Counted from the first letter of the stretch, positions 21,924 through 33,117 are shown. The stretch is DNA of 64,000 bases from Pseudomonas sessilinigenes (GCF_003850565.1 NZ_CP027706.1:2108001-2172000), one strand, 5' to 3'. Numbers and translations are program-made. Notes: generated by a model not told the origin, from the letters alone.

Positions 21924-22481
21924 ATGGAGTTGTTGCTGGTTGCGGTGATTGCCGTGGGTGTTGTTGCTTATGTTCACTACAACAGGATTGTCAGCGCGTA
22001 CAACCGTGTCCAGCGTGCCTGGTCGGATGTTTTGACCTACCAGCGCCAGAGAATCAAGGTGCTGGATATGCTCGAACCCCAGGTAGCCGGCTTTCAGGCT
22101 TATGAAAGCCAATTGTTGGAAAAGATCGTTGGGCTGCGTAGTGCTATTGGCAGTTTGCCGTCTGCAGCCGATGGCGGTGCGCTCAAATCGGTAGATCAGG
22201 GCGCCAAGGCTCTGCGGGGCGAGTTGAACCTCGCGCTTGAAGCCTACCCTGAGCTCAGGTCCGTGGAGCTGTTGAGCAACCTGATGCGCGAGGTTGCCGA
22301 GCAGGAAGGTAATGTCGGTGGAGCCATTACCTTGTTCAACCTGAATGTGGAACGCTTCAATAACACCATTCAGTTGTTCCCTGGCTCTCTGATCAACAGG
22401 TTGGCCCTGGGCAAGCCACTGATCGTACCGTTCTCCGACAGTGAGGCCTCGGCTGGCATTGAATACAAGCCGAATTTCTGA
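21924..22481 (+). CDS. lemA: LemA family protein
   Basis: A 185-residue LemA protein: one N-terminal membrane helix (LLLVAVIAVGVVAYVHY) then a long helical bundle with the family blocks NRIVSAYNRVQRAWSDV, QRQRIKVLDMLEP, NLMREVAEQEGNVGGA, LFNLNVERFNNTIQLFPGSL and the C-terminal GIEYKPNF. The domain is thought to face outside the membrane; its biochemical role is unknown. It ends a three-gene operon with the two DUF3137-like genes. The ribosome site (TAGGG) is close to the ATG, suggesting coupling to the upstream gene. This is not the sensor kinase also called LemA/GacS. Confidence 0.82.
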   Translation: MELLLVAVIAVGVVAYVHYNRIVSAYNRVQRAWSDVLTYQRQRIKVLDMLEPQVAGFQAYESQLLEKIVGLRSAIGSLPSAADGGALKSVDQGAKALRGELNLALEAYPELRSVELLSNLMREVAEQEGNVGGAITLFNLNVERFNNTIQLFPGSLINRLALGKPLIVPFSDSEASAGIEYKPNF

Positions 22482-22589
22482 AGATGCCGAGGTGCTTGTG
22501 CATGCTTATTGGGCAGCATTGGGCGTTTCAAATAGGCAGGGTCGGTCTGCTGAGGGTTGGCGATTCCTGAGCGGGGAGAGGATGATGGC

Positions 22590-22598
22590 TGGTATAAT
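22590..22598 (+). promoter_or_regulatory. Extended -10 promoter element
   Basis: TGGTATAAT is an extended -10 (TGnTATAAT) with no convincing -35 at the right distance. It lies 30 bases before the gene at 22628. Confidence 0.6.
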
Positions 22599-22627
22599 CC
22601 CCCGCCTTTCGTGGAGAACAGATCTAT

Positions 22628-22861
22628 ATGCCAACGTCCTTTCTAGAAATTGTCGAGTTGCCAGACGGCCGTATTGAGCTGCGTAGGGCTGAGGACGAGG
22701 GTTCTCTGGTTACTTTGGATTTCTCCGAGGATGCCAAGGCCTTTCTGCAGGGCCAGCATGTCGAAGTGGCCAAGGCCATGTTGAGTGTCGGTGTACAGAT
22801 GGCTGGCCGCTTGGTCGAGGGTGAAATCGACAAGGAAGATGGTCCACGGGTTCTTCACTAA
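22628..22861 (+). CDS. Small conserved Pseudomonas protein, 77 aa
   Basis: A 77-residue acidic soluble protein (MPTSFLEIVELPDGRIELRR, then LDFSEDAKAFLQGQHVEVAK and AMLSVGVQMAGRLVEGEIDK). It looks like a small alpha/beta fold with no catalytic motif. It corresponds in position to PA3009, beside sulA-lexA, and is likely transcribed from the extended -10 promoter at 22590-22598. Function is unknown. Confidence 0.75.
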   Translation: MPTSFLEIVELPDGRIELRRAEDEGSLVTLDFSEDAKAFLQGQHVEVAKAMLSVGVQMAGRLVEGEIDKEDGPRVLH

Positions 22862-22966
22862 GCCCGTCTATCGGTTTTCTTGAGGTCATTCGTCGCATTG
22901 TTCCGGCTTCTCAATCCTGGAGAAGCCCCGAGTTACTCAAGCGTATTTCCTGCGACCTCCCGCTGT

Positions 22967-23440
22967 TCATCCCAAGCGAATATTCAGGCTTTGCGCCTCG
23001 CCAGTGCGTGCAGCGCTGACCAGTTGTTGCCGGGCGCTGGAGCTCAATGGATTCAGCCAACTGACTACCGTATGACTGCGACCTAGGCGCAGGGCCTCAC
23101 AGGCTAGCTGTTGAGGACTCTGGTTACCCCGCGGATGGAGCAGCAAGATGCGTTCGCGATTCAGGCCGGCATCACGTAGCCAGGCCTGGGTTAGGCTGGA
23201 GGGCGGGGCAATCAGGGTCAGCCAGCGGGCGTCCTGGTCCTGGCTTAGTTCCCTGAGGATGGGGGCCAGAAGGTTCAGGCAGCTCCCGGCAGTACCGCGT
23301 AGCGACAGCTCGCTGAAGGCTTCCTGAGTATTGTTCTTGGGCGGCTCGACCACGTCCTTGAGGGCGGGCGTCAAGGGGTGTGCCATGAACGCCTCGAACA
23401 AGGGTAGCTGTGCCTGTTGTGGTGCGTGGGGGAACTGCAT
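22967..23440 (-). CDS. sulA: SOS cell-division inhibitor SulA
   Basis: A 157-residue protein that blocks FtsZ assembly during the SOS response. Recognisable SulA blocks are FSELSLRGTAGSCLNLLAPI, RWLTLIAPPSSLTQAWLRDA, RERILLLHPRGNQSPQQLAC and SHTVVSWLNPL. It lies 10 bases downstream of lexA and shares its promoter and LexA boxes. ATG 23440 is chosen; the longer frame runs into lexA. Confidence 0.92.
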   Translation of the reverse strand: MQFPHAPQQAQLPLFEAFMAHPLTPALKDVVEPPKNNTQEAFSELSLRGTAGSCLNLLAPILRELSQDQDARWLTLIAPPSSLTQAWLRDAGLNRERILLLHPRGNQSPQQLACEALRLGRSHTVVSWLNPLSSSARQQLVSAARTGEAQSLNIRLG

Positions 23441-23450
23441 GGAGCCTCCT

Positions 23451-24056
23451 TCAGCGGCGAATGACGCCGACACTCAAGCCTTCAATCACCAGGTCCTGGT
23501 CCTTCAGGTTGACTTCGATAGGGGCGAACTCGGGGTTTTCTGCAATCAGCCAGACCTTGCTGCCTTCACGCTTGAAGCGCTTGACCGTGACTTCATCGCC
23601 GATGCGCGCTACGACCACCTGGCCGTTGCGGGCTTCACGGGTGGTGTGTACCGCCAGCAAGTCGCCGTCGAAAATGCCGATATCCTTCATGCTCATGCCG
23701 TGAACCCGTAGCAGGTAGTCGGCGCGCGGGTGGAAGAAGGTCGGGTTGATGTTGCAGGATTCCTCGATGTGCTGCTGGGCGAGGATGGGAGCACCGGCAG
23801 CGACGCGCCCGATGATCGGCAGGGTGTCGTCGTTCTTGGCCTCGAAGCCTGGAATGCGGATGCCTCGGGAGGCGCCGGGGGTCATCTCGATGGCGCCCTT
23901 GCGGGCCAGCGCCTTGAGGTGTTCTTCCGCCGCATTGGGGGACTTGAATCCCAACTCCTGGGCGATTTCGGCACGAGTCGGCGGATAGCCATTGTCTTCA
24001 AGGCAACGTTTGATAAAAGCCAGAATCTCAGCTTGGCGTGGCGTCAGTTTTAGCAT
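23451..24056 (-). CDS. lexA: LexA repressor
   Basis: A 201-residue SOS repressor and self-cleaving protease. The N-terminal winged helix-turn-helix starts [20 protein letters not shown], with recognition-helix sequence [19 protein letters not shown]. The cleavage site is A87-G88, and the catalytic dyad is S122 (HGMSMKD) and K159 (VTVKRF). RecA filaments on damaged DNA trigger cleavage. It forms an operon with sulA and is autoregulated through two boxes just upstream. Confidence 0.97.
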   Translation of the reverse strand: MLKLTPRQAEILAFIKRCLEDNGYPPTRAEIAQELGFKSPNAAEEHLKALARKGAIEMTPGASRGIRIPGFEAKNDDTLPIIGRVAAGAPILAQQHIEESCNINPTFFHPRADYLLRVHGMSMKDIGIFDGDLLAVHTTREARNGQVVVARIGDEVTVKRFKREGSKVWLIAENPEFAPIEVNLKDQDLVIEGLSVGVIRR

Positions 24057-24066
24057 GTCGATCGCT

Positions 24067-24082
24067 CTGTCTTTTTATACAG
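24067..24082. promoter_or_regulatory. LexA (SOS) box 1
   Basis: CTGTCTTTTTATACAG matches CTGT-N8-ACAG exactly, 11 bases upstream of the lexA start. Confidence 0.9.
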
Positions 24083-24085
24083 TTG

Positions 24086-24101
24086 CTGGGATTATATACA
24101 G
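24086..24101. promoter_or_regulatory. LexA (SOS) box 2
   Basis: CTGGGATTATATACAG matches CTGT-N8-ACAG with one mismatch in the left arm, three bases beyond box 1. Paired boxes are usual at autoregulated lexA genes. Confidence 0.8.
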
Positions 24102-24248
24102 TGAATGTCGCTTGGCAATCCTCCATTTGTCATGCTCGCTCCTGAAGCTTGTCGTTCAGGTGTCGGAATCTGCTGCCAGGGTCGCCAACTGGCAGTGGCA
24201 GGTATGATTAAATAGTGCGCCGGCTGGTCGTTGAAAGGGCTCGCAGAC

Positions 24249-24277
24249 TTGACATTACGGAGCCTGAAACGTATGTT
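24249..24277 (+). promoter_or_regulatory. Sigma-70 promoter of psrA
   Basis: TTGACA (24249-24254), a 17-base spacer and TATGTT (24272-24277). The -10 lies inside the first PsrA palindrome. Confidence 0.75.
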
Positions 24278-24292
24278 TCAAACAAGTGTTTG
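24266..24292. promoter_or_regulatory. psrA: Tandem PsrA operators
   Basis: Two palindromes sharing one base: GAAACGTATGTTTC (24266-24279) and CAAACAAGTGTTTG (24279-24292). Both match (C/G)AAAC-N4-GTTT(G/C), the pattern reported for PsrA, so autorepression is expected. Confidence 0.82.
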
Positions 24293-24307
24293 TCAGGCGG
24301 AGTAGCC

Positions 24308-25015
24308 ATGGCCCAGTCGGAAACCGTTGAACGCATTCTCGATGCTGCCGAGCAGTTGTTCGCGGAAAAAGGTTTTGCCGAAACCTCATTGCGGCTGATC
24401 ACCAGCAAGGCCGGGGTCAACCTGGCTGCTGTCAACTATCATTTCGGCTCCAAAAAGGCCTTGATCCAAGCGGTGTTCTCGCGCTTTCTCGGGCCGTTCT
24501 GCATCAGCCTTGATCGCGAGTTGGAGCGTCGCCAGTCCAAGCCGGACAGCAAGCCCAGCCTGGAAGAACTGCTGGAAATCCTTGTTGAGCAGGCGTTGGT
24601 GGTTCAGCCGCGCAGCGGTAACGACCTATCGATCTTCATGCGCTTGCTGGGGCTGGCTTTCAGTCAGAGCCAGGGGCATCTGCGTCGCTACCTGGAAGAC
24701 ATGTACGGCAAGGTATTTCGCCGCTATATGCTTCTGGTCAACGATGCTGCGCCGCGTATTCCACCGATCGAGCTGTTCTGGCGTGTGCACTTCATGCTGG
24801 GTGCAGCCGCTTTCAGCATGTCCGGAATCAAGGCCTTGCGGGCTATCGCCGAGACTGACTTCGGGGTCAATACCTCCATCGAGCAGGTCATGCGCCTGAT
24901 GGTGCCGTTCCTCGCTGCCGGCATGCGTGCCGAAACGGGGGTAACCGACGAAGCGATGGCCAGCGCCCAGCTCAAGCCGCGCAGCAAGTCGGTCCCGGCA
25001 GCTGCCAAGGCCTGA
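24308..25015 (+). CDS. psrA: TetR-family fatty-acid-responsive regulator PsrA
   Basis: A 235-residue TetR regulator. In P. aeruginosa PsrA senses long-chain fatty acids, represses its own gene and beta-oxidation genes, and activates rpoS. The N-terminal HTH reads ERILDAAEQLFAEKGFAETS, then TSKAGVNLAAVNYHFGSKKA. A helical ligand-binding domain follows. GGCGGAG precedes ATG 24308; the upstream frame would span the operator, so the longer start is rejected. Confidence 0.92.
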   Translation: MAQSETVERILDAAEQLFAEKGFAETSLRLITSKAGVNLAAVNYHFGSKKALIQAVFSRFLGPFCISLDRELERRQSKPDSKPSLEELLEILVEQALVVQPRSGNDLSIFMRLLGLAFSQSQGHLRRYLEDMYGKVFRRYMLLVNDAAPRIPPIELFWRVHFMLGAAAFSMSGIKALRAIAETDFGVNTSIEQVMRLMVPFLAAGMRAETGVTDEAMASAQLKPRSKSVPAAAKA

Positions 25016-25060
25016 TCCACGGGTGGGCGCGACAGCTTACATCCGCTAAGCTAGCCGCCC

Positions 25061-25192
25061 ATGCCGATTCTCGTTTTCTACCTCCGCGCTTTTTTCCCGC
25101 TAATGCGGATCGCCTTGGCCGCCTGTGTCGTGGATACAGTCGGCTGGCGTTCCGTGGACGCCATTGCTGATGGCGCGCGCACTCGTGTTTAA
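25061..25192 (+). CDS. Possible small ORF (43 aa) ahead of nagZ
   Basis: ATG 25061 opens a 43-codon frame ending TAA at 25190-25192, nine bases before the nagZ ATG. The product begins MPILVFYLRAFFPLMRIALA, a short hydrophobic helix, and ends VDAIADGARTRV. The nagZ ribosome site AAGGA lies directly at its stop, which suggests translational coupling. No ribosome site of its own is evident. I do not recognise it; it could be a small membrane peptide or leader. Confidence 0.45.
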   Translation: MPILVFYLRAFFPLMRIALAACVVDTVGWRSVDAIADGARTRV

Positions 25193-25201
25193 GGACATTC
25201 T

Positions 25202-26212
25202 ATGACCGCTGGCCTGCAAGGCTCCTTGATGGTGGACGTCGCCGGTACCTGGCTGACGGCCGAAGATCGCCACCTCCTGCGTCAGCCAGAAGTGGGCGGG
25301 CTGATCATCTTTGCCCGTAATATCGAGCACCCGCACCAAGTGCGTGAGCTCTGCGCCTCGATTCGCGCAATCCGCCCGGACCTGCTGTTGGCGGTAGACC
25401 AGGAAGGTGGCCGGGTGCAGCGCTTGCGCCAGGGCTTCGTGCGCCTGCCGGCGATGCGTGCCCTGGCCGACAACCCGAATGCCGAGTACCTGGCCGAGCA
25501 ATGCGGTTGGGTCATGGCCACTGAAGTCCTGGCCGTTGGCCTGGATCTGAGTTTCGCGCCGGTGCTGGATCTCGATCACCAGCGTAGCGCTGTGGTGGGC
25601 ACCCGGGCCTTTGAAGGCGATCCGGAACGCGCCGCGTTGCTGGCCGGAGCCTTCATCCGGGGCATGAACAGCGCCGGCATGGCCGCCACCGGCAAGCATT
25701 TCCCCGGCCATGGCTGGGCCGAGGCGGATTCCCATGTGGCGATCCCCAATGACGAGCGCAGCCTGGAAGAGATCCGTGCCAAGGACTTGCTGCCATTCGC
25801 CCGCCTGAGCAAGCAGCTGGCGGCGGTGATGCCGGCCCATGTGATCTACCCGCAGGTCGACGGCCAGCCAGCCGGCTTCTCCCGGCGCTGGCTGCAGGAC
25901 ATCCTGCGCGGCGAGTTGCAGTTCGATGGCGTGATCTTCAGTGATGACCTGTCCATGGCAGGGGCTCATGTGGTGGGTGACGCTGCGAGCCGGATCGAGG
26001 CTGCCCTGAGCGCCGGGTGCGACATGGGGTTGGTCTGCAATGACCGTGCTGCCGCCGAGCTGGCCCTGGGCGCCGCGCAGCGCCTCAAGGTCAGTCCTTC
26101 GCCACGGATTGCACGGATGCGCGGCCAAGCCTTCGCCAATGTCGAATACAAGCAGGATCCGCGCTGGCTGACGGCGCTGGGTGCCCTCAGGGCCGCTCAG
26201 CTGATCGACTGA
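25202..26212 (+). CDS. nagZ: Beta-N-acetylhexosaminidase NagZ
   Basis: A 336-residue cytosolic glycoside hydrolase family 3 enzyme that removes GlcNAc from anhydro-muropeptides in peptidoglycan recycling, affecting AmpR signalling. Motifs are LLLAVDQEGGRVQRLRQGF, the catalytic loop ATGKHFPGHGWAEADSHVA and the nucleophile Asp region GVIFSDDLSMAG. Length is typical. AAGGA lies before the ATG. Confidence 0.95.
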   Translation: MTAGLQGSLMVDVAGTWLTAEDRHLLRQPEVGGLIIFARNIEHPHQVRELCASIRAIRPDLLLAVDQEGGRVQRLRQGFVRLPAMRALADNPNAEYLAEQCGWVMATEVLAVGLDLSFAPVLDLDHQRSAVVGTRAFEGDPERAALLAGAFIRGMNSAGMAATGKHFPGHGWAEADSHVAIPNDERSLEEIRAKDLLPFARLSKQLAAVMPAHVIYPQVDGQPAGFSRRWLQDILRGELQFDGVIFSDDLSMAGAHVVGDAASRIEAALSAGCDMGLVCNDRAAAELALGAAQRLKVSPSPRIARMRGQAFANVEYKQDPRWLTALGALRAAQLID

Positions 26213-26239
26213 CCCGACCGATCCCTTCGACAGGCCGCT

Positions 26240-28930
<2,691 letters not shown>

Positions 28931-28941
28931 AAGGACTTCTA

Positions 28942-29508
28942 TCAGTCCGGAATTTCAGCAGGAGCGGGGCGCGGTGCGGGCGCGGTCAGCGAAGTGATCT
29001 TGATCAGCAGTGCCAGGTGGCCGTTATCCAGGTAGTTGAGCTGGCCGTTCTTGGTATGGCTCTGCTGCTTGAGGCGTTCGCTGCGGGTGACCAGGCCATT
29101 GCTGTCGATCTGGTTGATCCAGAAGTCGGCATCCACATCGGTAAAGCGCCCAAGCGTCAGGCTCAGGGTGCCTTCGATGGGGAACTGGCCGAACTGCTCG
29201 GGGCCGTCGCTGAGGGCGACTTTGACCGGGCTTTCTCCCAGGGTCTGTTGCCAGGCCCGATGCAGCAGCACGCTGTAGTCGCTGCTGGCGCCGAGTTTTT
29301 CGACTATCGCATTCAGCGCGGGAGTCCGCAGGCTGCCCGGCTCCAGGCGCGTGGCGCCGGCGGCCCAGTCCTCGGGGGCGGCGCGGCTGATGATCTGGGG
29401 TTCGGCGTTCTGGCGCACGAGGATCATTTCCACCTGGTACAGGTCGTTGGCGAATGCCGTTGGCATGACCAGGGCCAGGAGCAGGGGCAAGGAGCGGAAC
29501 AGGCGCAT
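28942..29508 (-). CDS. csiV: CsiV family periplasmic protein
   Basis: A 188-residue exported protein with a signal peptide (MRLFRSLPLLLALVMPTAFA) and the family start NDLYQVEMILVRQNAEPQ. Later blocks are LHRAWQQTLG, GTLSLTLGRF and a Pro/Ala-rich tail. CsiV was described in Vibrio cholerae as a peptidoglycan-binding protein needed for growth with certain D-amino acids. It lies between mfd and the helicase on the same strand. ATG 29508 gives a clean signal peptide. Confidence 0.8.
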   Translation of the reverse strand: MRLFRSLPLLLALVMPTAFANDLYQVEMILVRQNAEPQIISRAAPEDWAAGATRLEPGSLRTPALNAIVEKLGASSDYSVLLHRAWQQTLGESPVKVALSDGPEQFGQFPIEGTLSLTLGRFTDVDADFWINQIDSNGLVTRSERLKQQSHTKNGQLNYLDNGHLALLIKITSLTAPAPRPAPAEIPD

Positions 29509-29518
29509 GGGGCGTCCT

Positions 29519-32500
29519 TCAAGCAGTTTTCGGGGTGAGGCTCTCAAGCAGGGCCTCCAATGTATTAAAGCGCTCTTCCGGGCGTTCCATCGGCACCATG
29601 AACTTGAACAGCGTGGCGCCTTCGAATTTGTAGCGCTTGGGCTGGCCCTGGATCAGCTTGATCAAGGCCAGCGGGTCCACCGGGGTGTCCGCGGCGAACT
29701 CGATACGCCCACCCTGGGGGCCGCCATCGATCTTCTTGATCCCCAGTTGCTCGGCCTGGAGCTTGAGCTGGGTCAGGCGGATCAGGTTCTTGGTCGGCTC
29801 CGGCAACAGGCCGAAGCGGTCGATCATTTCCACTTGCAGGTCCTTCAGGCCATCTTCGTCGGTGGCCGAGGCGATGCGCTTGTAGAGGATCAGGCGAGCG
29901 TGGACATCCGGCAGGTAGTCCTCGGGAATCAGTGCCGGCAGGCGCAGGTTGATTTCCGGGCCGCCGCCCAGGGGTTGGTCGAGGTTGGGTTGTTCGCCCT
30001 TGCGAATGGCCTTCACCGCCCGCTCCAGCATCTCCATGTACAGGGTGAAGCCCACCGCTTGGATCTGGCCGCTCTGGCCATCCCCCAGCAGCTCGCCGGC
30101 ACCGCGGATCTCCAGGTCGTTGGTGGCCAGGACGAAACCGGCTCCCAGGTCCTGGGTGTTGGCGATCGCCTCCAGGCGCTTTTCCGCATCCGTGGTGATC
30201 TGCTGGCGCGGTGGCGTGAGCAGGTAGGCATAGGCCTGGTGGTGGCTGCGGCCGACCCGGCCGCGCAATTGGTGCAGCTGGGCCAGGCCGAACTTGTCGG
30301 CCCGTTCGATGATGATGGTATTGGCGCTGGGCACGTCGATCCCGGTCTCGATGATGGTCGAGGCGATGAGGACGTTGAAGCGCTTGTGATAGAAGTCACT
30401 CATCACCTGTTCGAGTTCGCGTTCGCGCATCTGCCCGTGGCCGATGCCGATTCGCGCTTCCGGCACCAGTTCGGCAAGGTCGGCGGCACACTTCTCGATG
30501 GTCTTCACGTCGTTGTGCAGGTAATACACCTGGCCACCACGCAGCAGCTCGCGCAGCAGGGCCTCCTTGACCGTGCTCTTGTTCTGTTCCATGACGAAGG
30601 TGCGTACCGACAGCCGTCGGGCCGGCGGCGTGGCGATGATCGACAGGTCGCGCATGCCCGATACCGCCATGTTCAGGGTACGCGGTATCGGCGTGGCGGT
30701 GAGCGTGAGGATGTCCACTTCGCTGCGCAGGGCCTTGAGCTGCTCTTTCTGGCGTACGCCGAAGCGGTGTTCTTCGTCGATGATCACCAGCCCCAGGTTC
30801 TTGATCTTCACATCGTCCTGCAACAGCTTGTGGGTGCCGATGACGATGTCGATCTTGCCTTCGGCCAGGTCCTGTACCGCCGTGCTGACCTCCTTGGCCG
30901 ACTTGAAGCGGCTCATGACCTCGACGGTTACCGGCCAGTCGGCGAAGCGATCGCGAAAGCTGTTGTAGTGCTGCTGGGCGAGCAGAGTGGTGGGGACCAG
31001 GATCGCCACCTGCTTGCCGCCGTGCACCGCGATGAAGGCTGCGCGCATGGCCACTTCGGTCTTGCCGAAGCCCACGTCGCCGCAGACCAGGCGGTCCATC
31101 GGCTTGGGCGAGAGCATGTCCTCGCGCACCGCTTCGATGGTGCTCTGCTGGTCCGGGGTCTCCTCGAAGGGGAAGCCGGCACTGAAGGTCGCATAGTCGG
31201 CCTTGGGGTCGGCGAAGGCATAACCTTCCCGGGCCGCCCGGCGGGCATAGATATCCAGCAGCTCGGCGGCCACGTCGCGCACCTGTTCGGCGGCCTTGCG
31301 CTTGGCCTTTTGCCAAGCCTCGGAGCCCAGGCGGTGCAGGGGTGCGAGGGCATCGTCGCTGCCGGTATAGCGGGCGATCAGGTGCAGGTTGGCCACCGGC
31401 ACGTAGAGCTTGGCGCCCTCGGCGTACTCAAGGGTGAGGAACTCGGCGGCCTGGTTGTCGATCTCCAGGGTCGCCAGGCCCAGGTAGCGGCCGACACCAT
31501 GATCGATATGCACCACCGGTGCGCCCTCACGCAATTCGGTGAGGTTCTTGATCACGGCATCGTTGTTGGCGTCGGCACGTTTTTCCCGACGCCTGCGTTG
31601 CATCACGCGCTGGCCGAACAGTGGGCTTTCCGCGACCAGCGCCAGGGCTGGCTCGTCCAGGGCCAGGCCTTCATCCAGGGGCGCGATGGTGATGGCCAGG
31701 CGCTCCTTGCTGGCGACGAAGTCCGGCCAGCTGTCGACCGTCCTGGGGCGCAACTTGAGGCGCTCCAGCAGTTCCAGCAAGACTTCGCGGCGGCCGGCGG
31801 ACTCGGCGGTGAACAGCACGCGGCCCGGGAATTCATCGAGGAAGGTGGCCAGCGCCGCCAACGGTTGGTTGGCCTTGGCTTCGATGGCCAGGTTGGGCAG
31901 TTCGCGTGCGGCAAAGCGTTCGCGTCCGACACCCGTCTCGATGTCCTGCTGGCTGGCGACCACCCGAGGCCAGTTCTTCAGGCGGGCGAAGCAGTCTTCC
32001 ACCGGGAGGAACAGTTCGGCCGGCGGCAGCAATGGCCGCGAAGGGTCGATGCGCCGCTCTTCGTAGCGGTTGCGCACGTCGTTCCAGAAGTTCTCCGCGG
32101 CCTGTTCGATGCCGGGCAGGGAAAACACCTGGGTGTCCTGGGGCAGGTAGTCGAACAGGGTCGAGGTCTCTTCGAAAAACAGCGGCAGGTAGTACTCGAT
32201 ACCGGCCGGAGTGATTCCGCTGGTCAGGTCCTGGAAGATCGGGCAGCGGCGGAAGTCGACGTCGAAGCGTTCGCGAAAGCGGGCCTTGAAGCGGGTGACC
32301 GCCTCCTTCTGCAGGGGGAACTCCTTGGCCGGCAACAGGCGTATGGAGTCGACCTTGTCGATGGAACGCTGGTTTTCCGGGTCGAAGGTGCGCAAGGTTT
32401 CGATTTCGTCATCGAACAGATCGATGCGGTAGGGCAGCTTGCTGCCCATGGGGAACAGGTCGATCAGGGCGCCGCGAACGGTGAACTCGCCGTGTTCGTA

Positions 32501-32968
32501 CACCGTATCCACATAGCGATAGCCGCTGGCCTCCAGGCGGGTGCGCATCTGTTCCACATCGAGCTTCTGGCCCACGTCCAGCACCAGGCTGCTGCCCAGC
32601 AGGAACTGGGTCGGCGCCAGGCGGTGCAGGGCGGTGGTGATCGGTACCACCAGTACGCCATGCTCCAGCTCGGGCAACCGATACAGGCTGGCGATGCGCT
32701 GGGAAATGATGTCCTGGTGGGGGGAAAACAGGTCGTAGGGCAGGGTTTCCCAATCGGGGAAATGCAGGACCGGCAAGTCCGGGGCAAAGAAGCTCAACTC
32801 CTGTTCCAGGCGGTCAGCGCTTTGGCTGTCGGCGGTCAGCAGGAGGGTGAAGCGCTTGGCGGCGCTGGCCGCTTCGGCGATGGCCAGGCTCAGGGCGGCA
32901 CCGGGCAGGTTGCCCCAGTGCTGTTTGCCGGTGGCGGCTGGGAGTAGCGGTAGACGCAGGACAGGCAC
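29519..32968 (-). CDS. mfd: Transcription-repair coupling factor Mfd
   Basis: A 1149-residue translocase that removes RNA polymerase stalled at lesions and recruits UvrA. The N-terminal UvrB-like domains are followed by the RNA-polymerase-interacting domain (APVVHIDHGVGRYLGL, near residue 490). The RecG-like motor has Walker A CGDVGFGKTEVAMRAAF, DEEH box VIIDEEHRFGV, TATPIPRTL and QLRGRVGRS. The C-terminal TRCF domain is present. Length is normal and the frame is intact. It is divergent from GAPDH. Confidence 0.97.
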   Translation of the reverse strand: MPVLRLPLLPAATGKQHWGNLPGAALSLAIAEAASAAKRFTLLLTADSQSADRLEQELSFFAPDLPVLHFPDWETLPYDLFSPHQDIISQRIASLYRLPELEHGVLVVPITTALHRLAPTQFLLGSSLVLDVGQKLDVEQMRTRLEASGYRYVDTVYEHGEFTVRGALIDLFPMGSKLPYRIDLFDDEIETLRTFDPENQRSIDKVDSIRLLPAKEFPLQKEAVTRFKARFRERFDVDFRRCPIFQDLTSGITPAGIEYYLPLFFEETSTLFDYLPQDTQVFSLPGIEQAAENFWNDVRNRYEERRIDPSRPLLPPAELFLPVEDCFARLKNWPRVVASQQDIETGVGRERFAARELPNLAIEAKANQPLAALATFLDEFPGRVLFTAESAGRREVLLELLERLKLRPRTVDSWPDFVASKERLAITIAPLDEGLALDEPALALVAESPLFGQRVMQRRRREKRADANNDAVIKNLTELREGAPVVHIDHGVGRYLGLATLEIDNQAAEFLTLEYAEGAKLYVPVANLHLIARYTGSDDALAPLHRLGSEAWQKAKRKAAEQVRDVAAELLDIYARRAAREGYAFADPKADYATFSAGFPFEETPDQQSTIEAVREDMLSPKPMDRLVCGDVGFGKTEVAMRAAFIAVHGGKQVAILVPTTLLAQQHYNSFRDRFADWPVTVEVMSRFKSAKEVSTAVQDLAEGKIDIVIGTHKLLQDDVKIKNLGLVIIDEEHRFGVRQKEQLKALRSEVDILTLTATPIPRTLNMAVSGMRDLSIIATPPARRLSVRTFVMEQNKSTVKEALLRELLRGGQVYYLHNDVKTIEKCAADLAELVPEARIGIGHGQMRERELEQVMSDFYHKRFNVLIASTIIETGIDVPSANTIIIERADKFGLAQLHQLRGRVGRSHHQAYAYLLTPPRQQITTDAEKRLEAIANTQDLGAGFVLATNDLEIRGAGELLGDGQSGQIQAVGFTLYMEMLERAVKAIRKGEQPNLDQPLGGGPEINLRLPALIPEDYLPDVHARLILYKRIASATDEDGLKDLQVEMIDRFGLLPEPTKNLIRLTQLKLQAEQLGIKKIDGGPQGGRIEFAADTPVDPLALIKLIQGQPKRYKFEGATLFKFMVPMERPEERFNTLEALLESLTPKTA

Positions 32969-33063
32969 GGACGGTCAAGCTCCAGGCGTTGCGACAAAGT
33001 CGGTAATTGTAACGGCCCCGGGCAGCCACTGTCAGTGGCTGATGTGTCTAATACGCTGGTTGG

Positions 33064-33117
33064 GGGAAATGTAGTGGCAATCACAAAAAAACCGGCTTTT
33101 TAGTGGGAAATGTAGTG
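33064..33117. repeat. Direct repeat GGGAAATGTAGTG
   Basis: GGGAAATGTAGTG occurs at 33064-33076 and again at 33105-33117, 41 bases apart (about four helical turns). The spacing and position between divergent genes suggest a regulator-binding pair. Confidence 0.6.

Noticed and set aside
21924..22481. LemA read as the GacS/LemA sensor kinase
   Set aside because: At 185 residues with a single membrane helix and no kinase motifs it is the unrelated LemA family.
29351..32947. Open frame of 1198 codons antisense to mfd
   Set aside because: It is the complementary-frame shadow of a GC-rich gene: low-complexity Gln/His/Leu-rich product, no family motif, and mfd on the other strand is complete.
33064..33117. 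Direct repeats as a HexR operator
   Set aside because: The half-site TGTAGT is similar, but no complete HexR-type palindrome (TGTAGT with ACTACA) is present, so it is reported only as a repeat.
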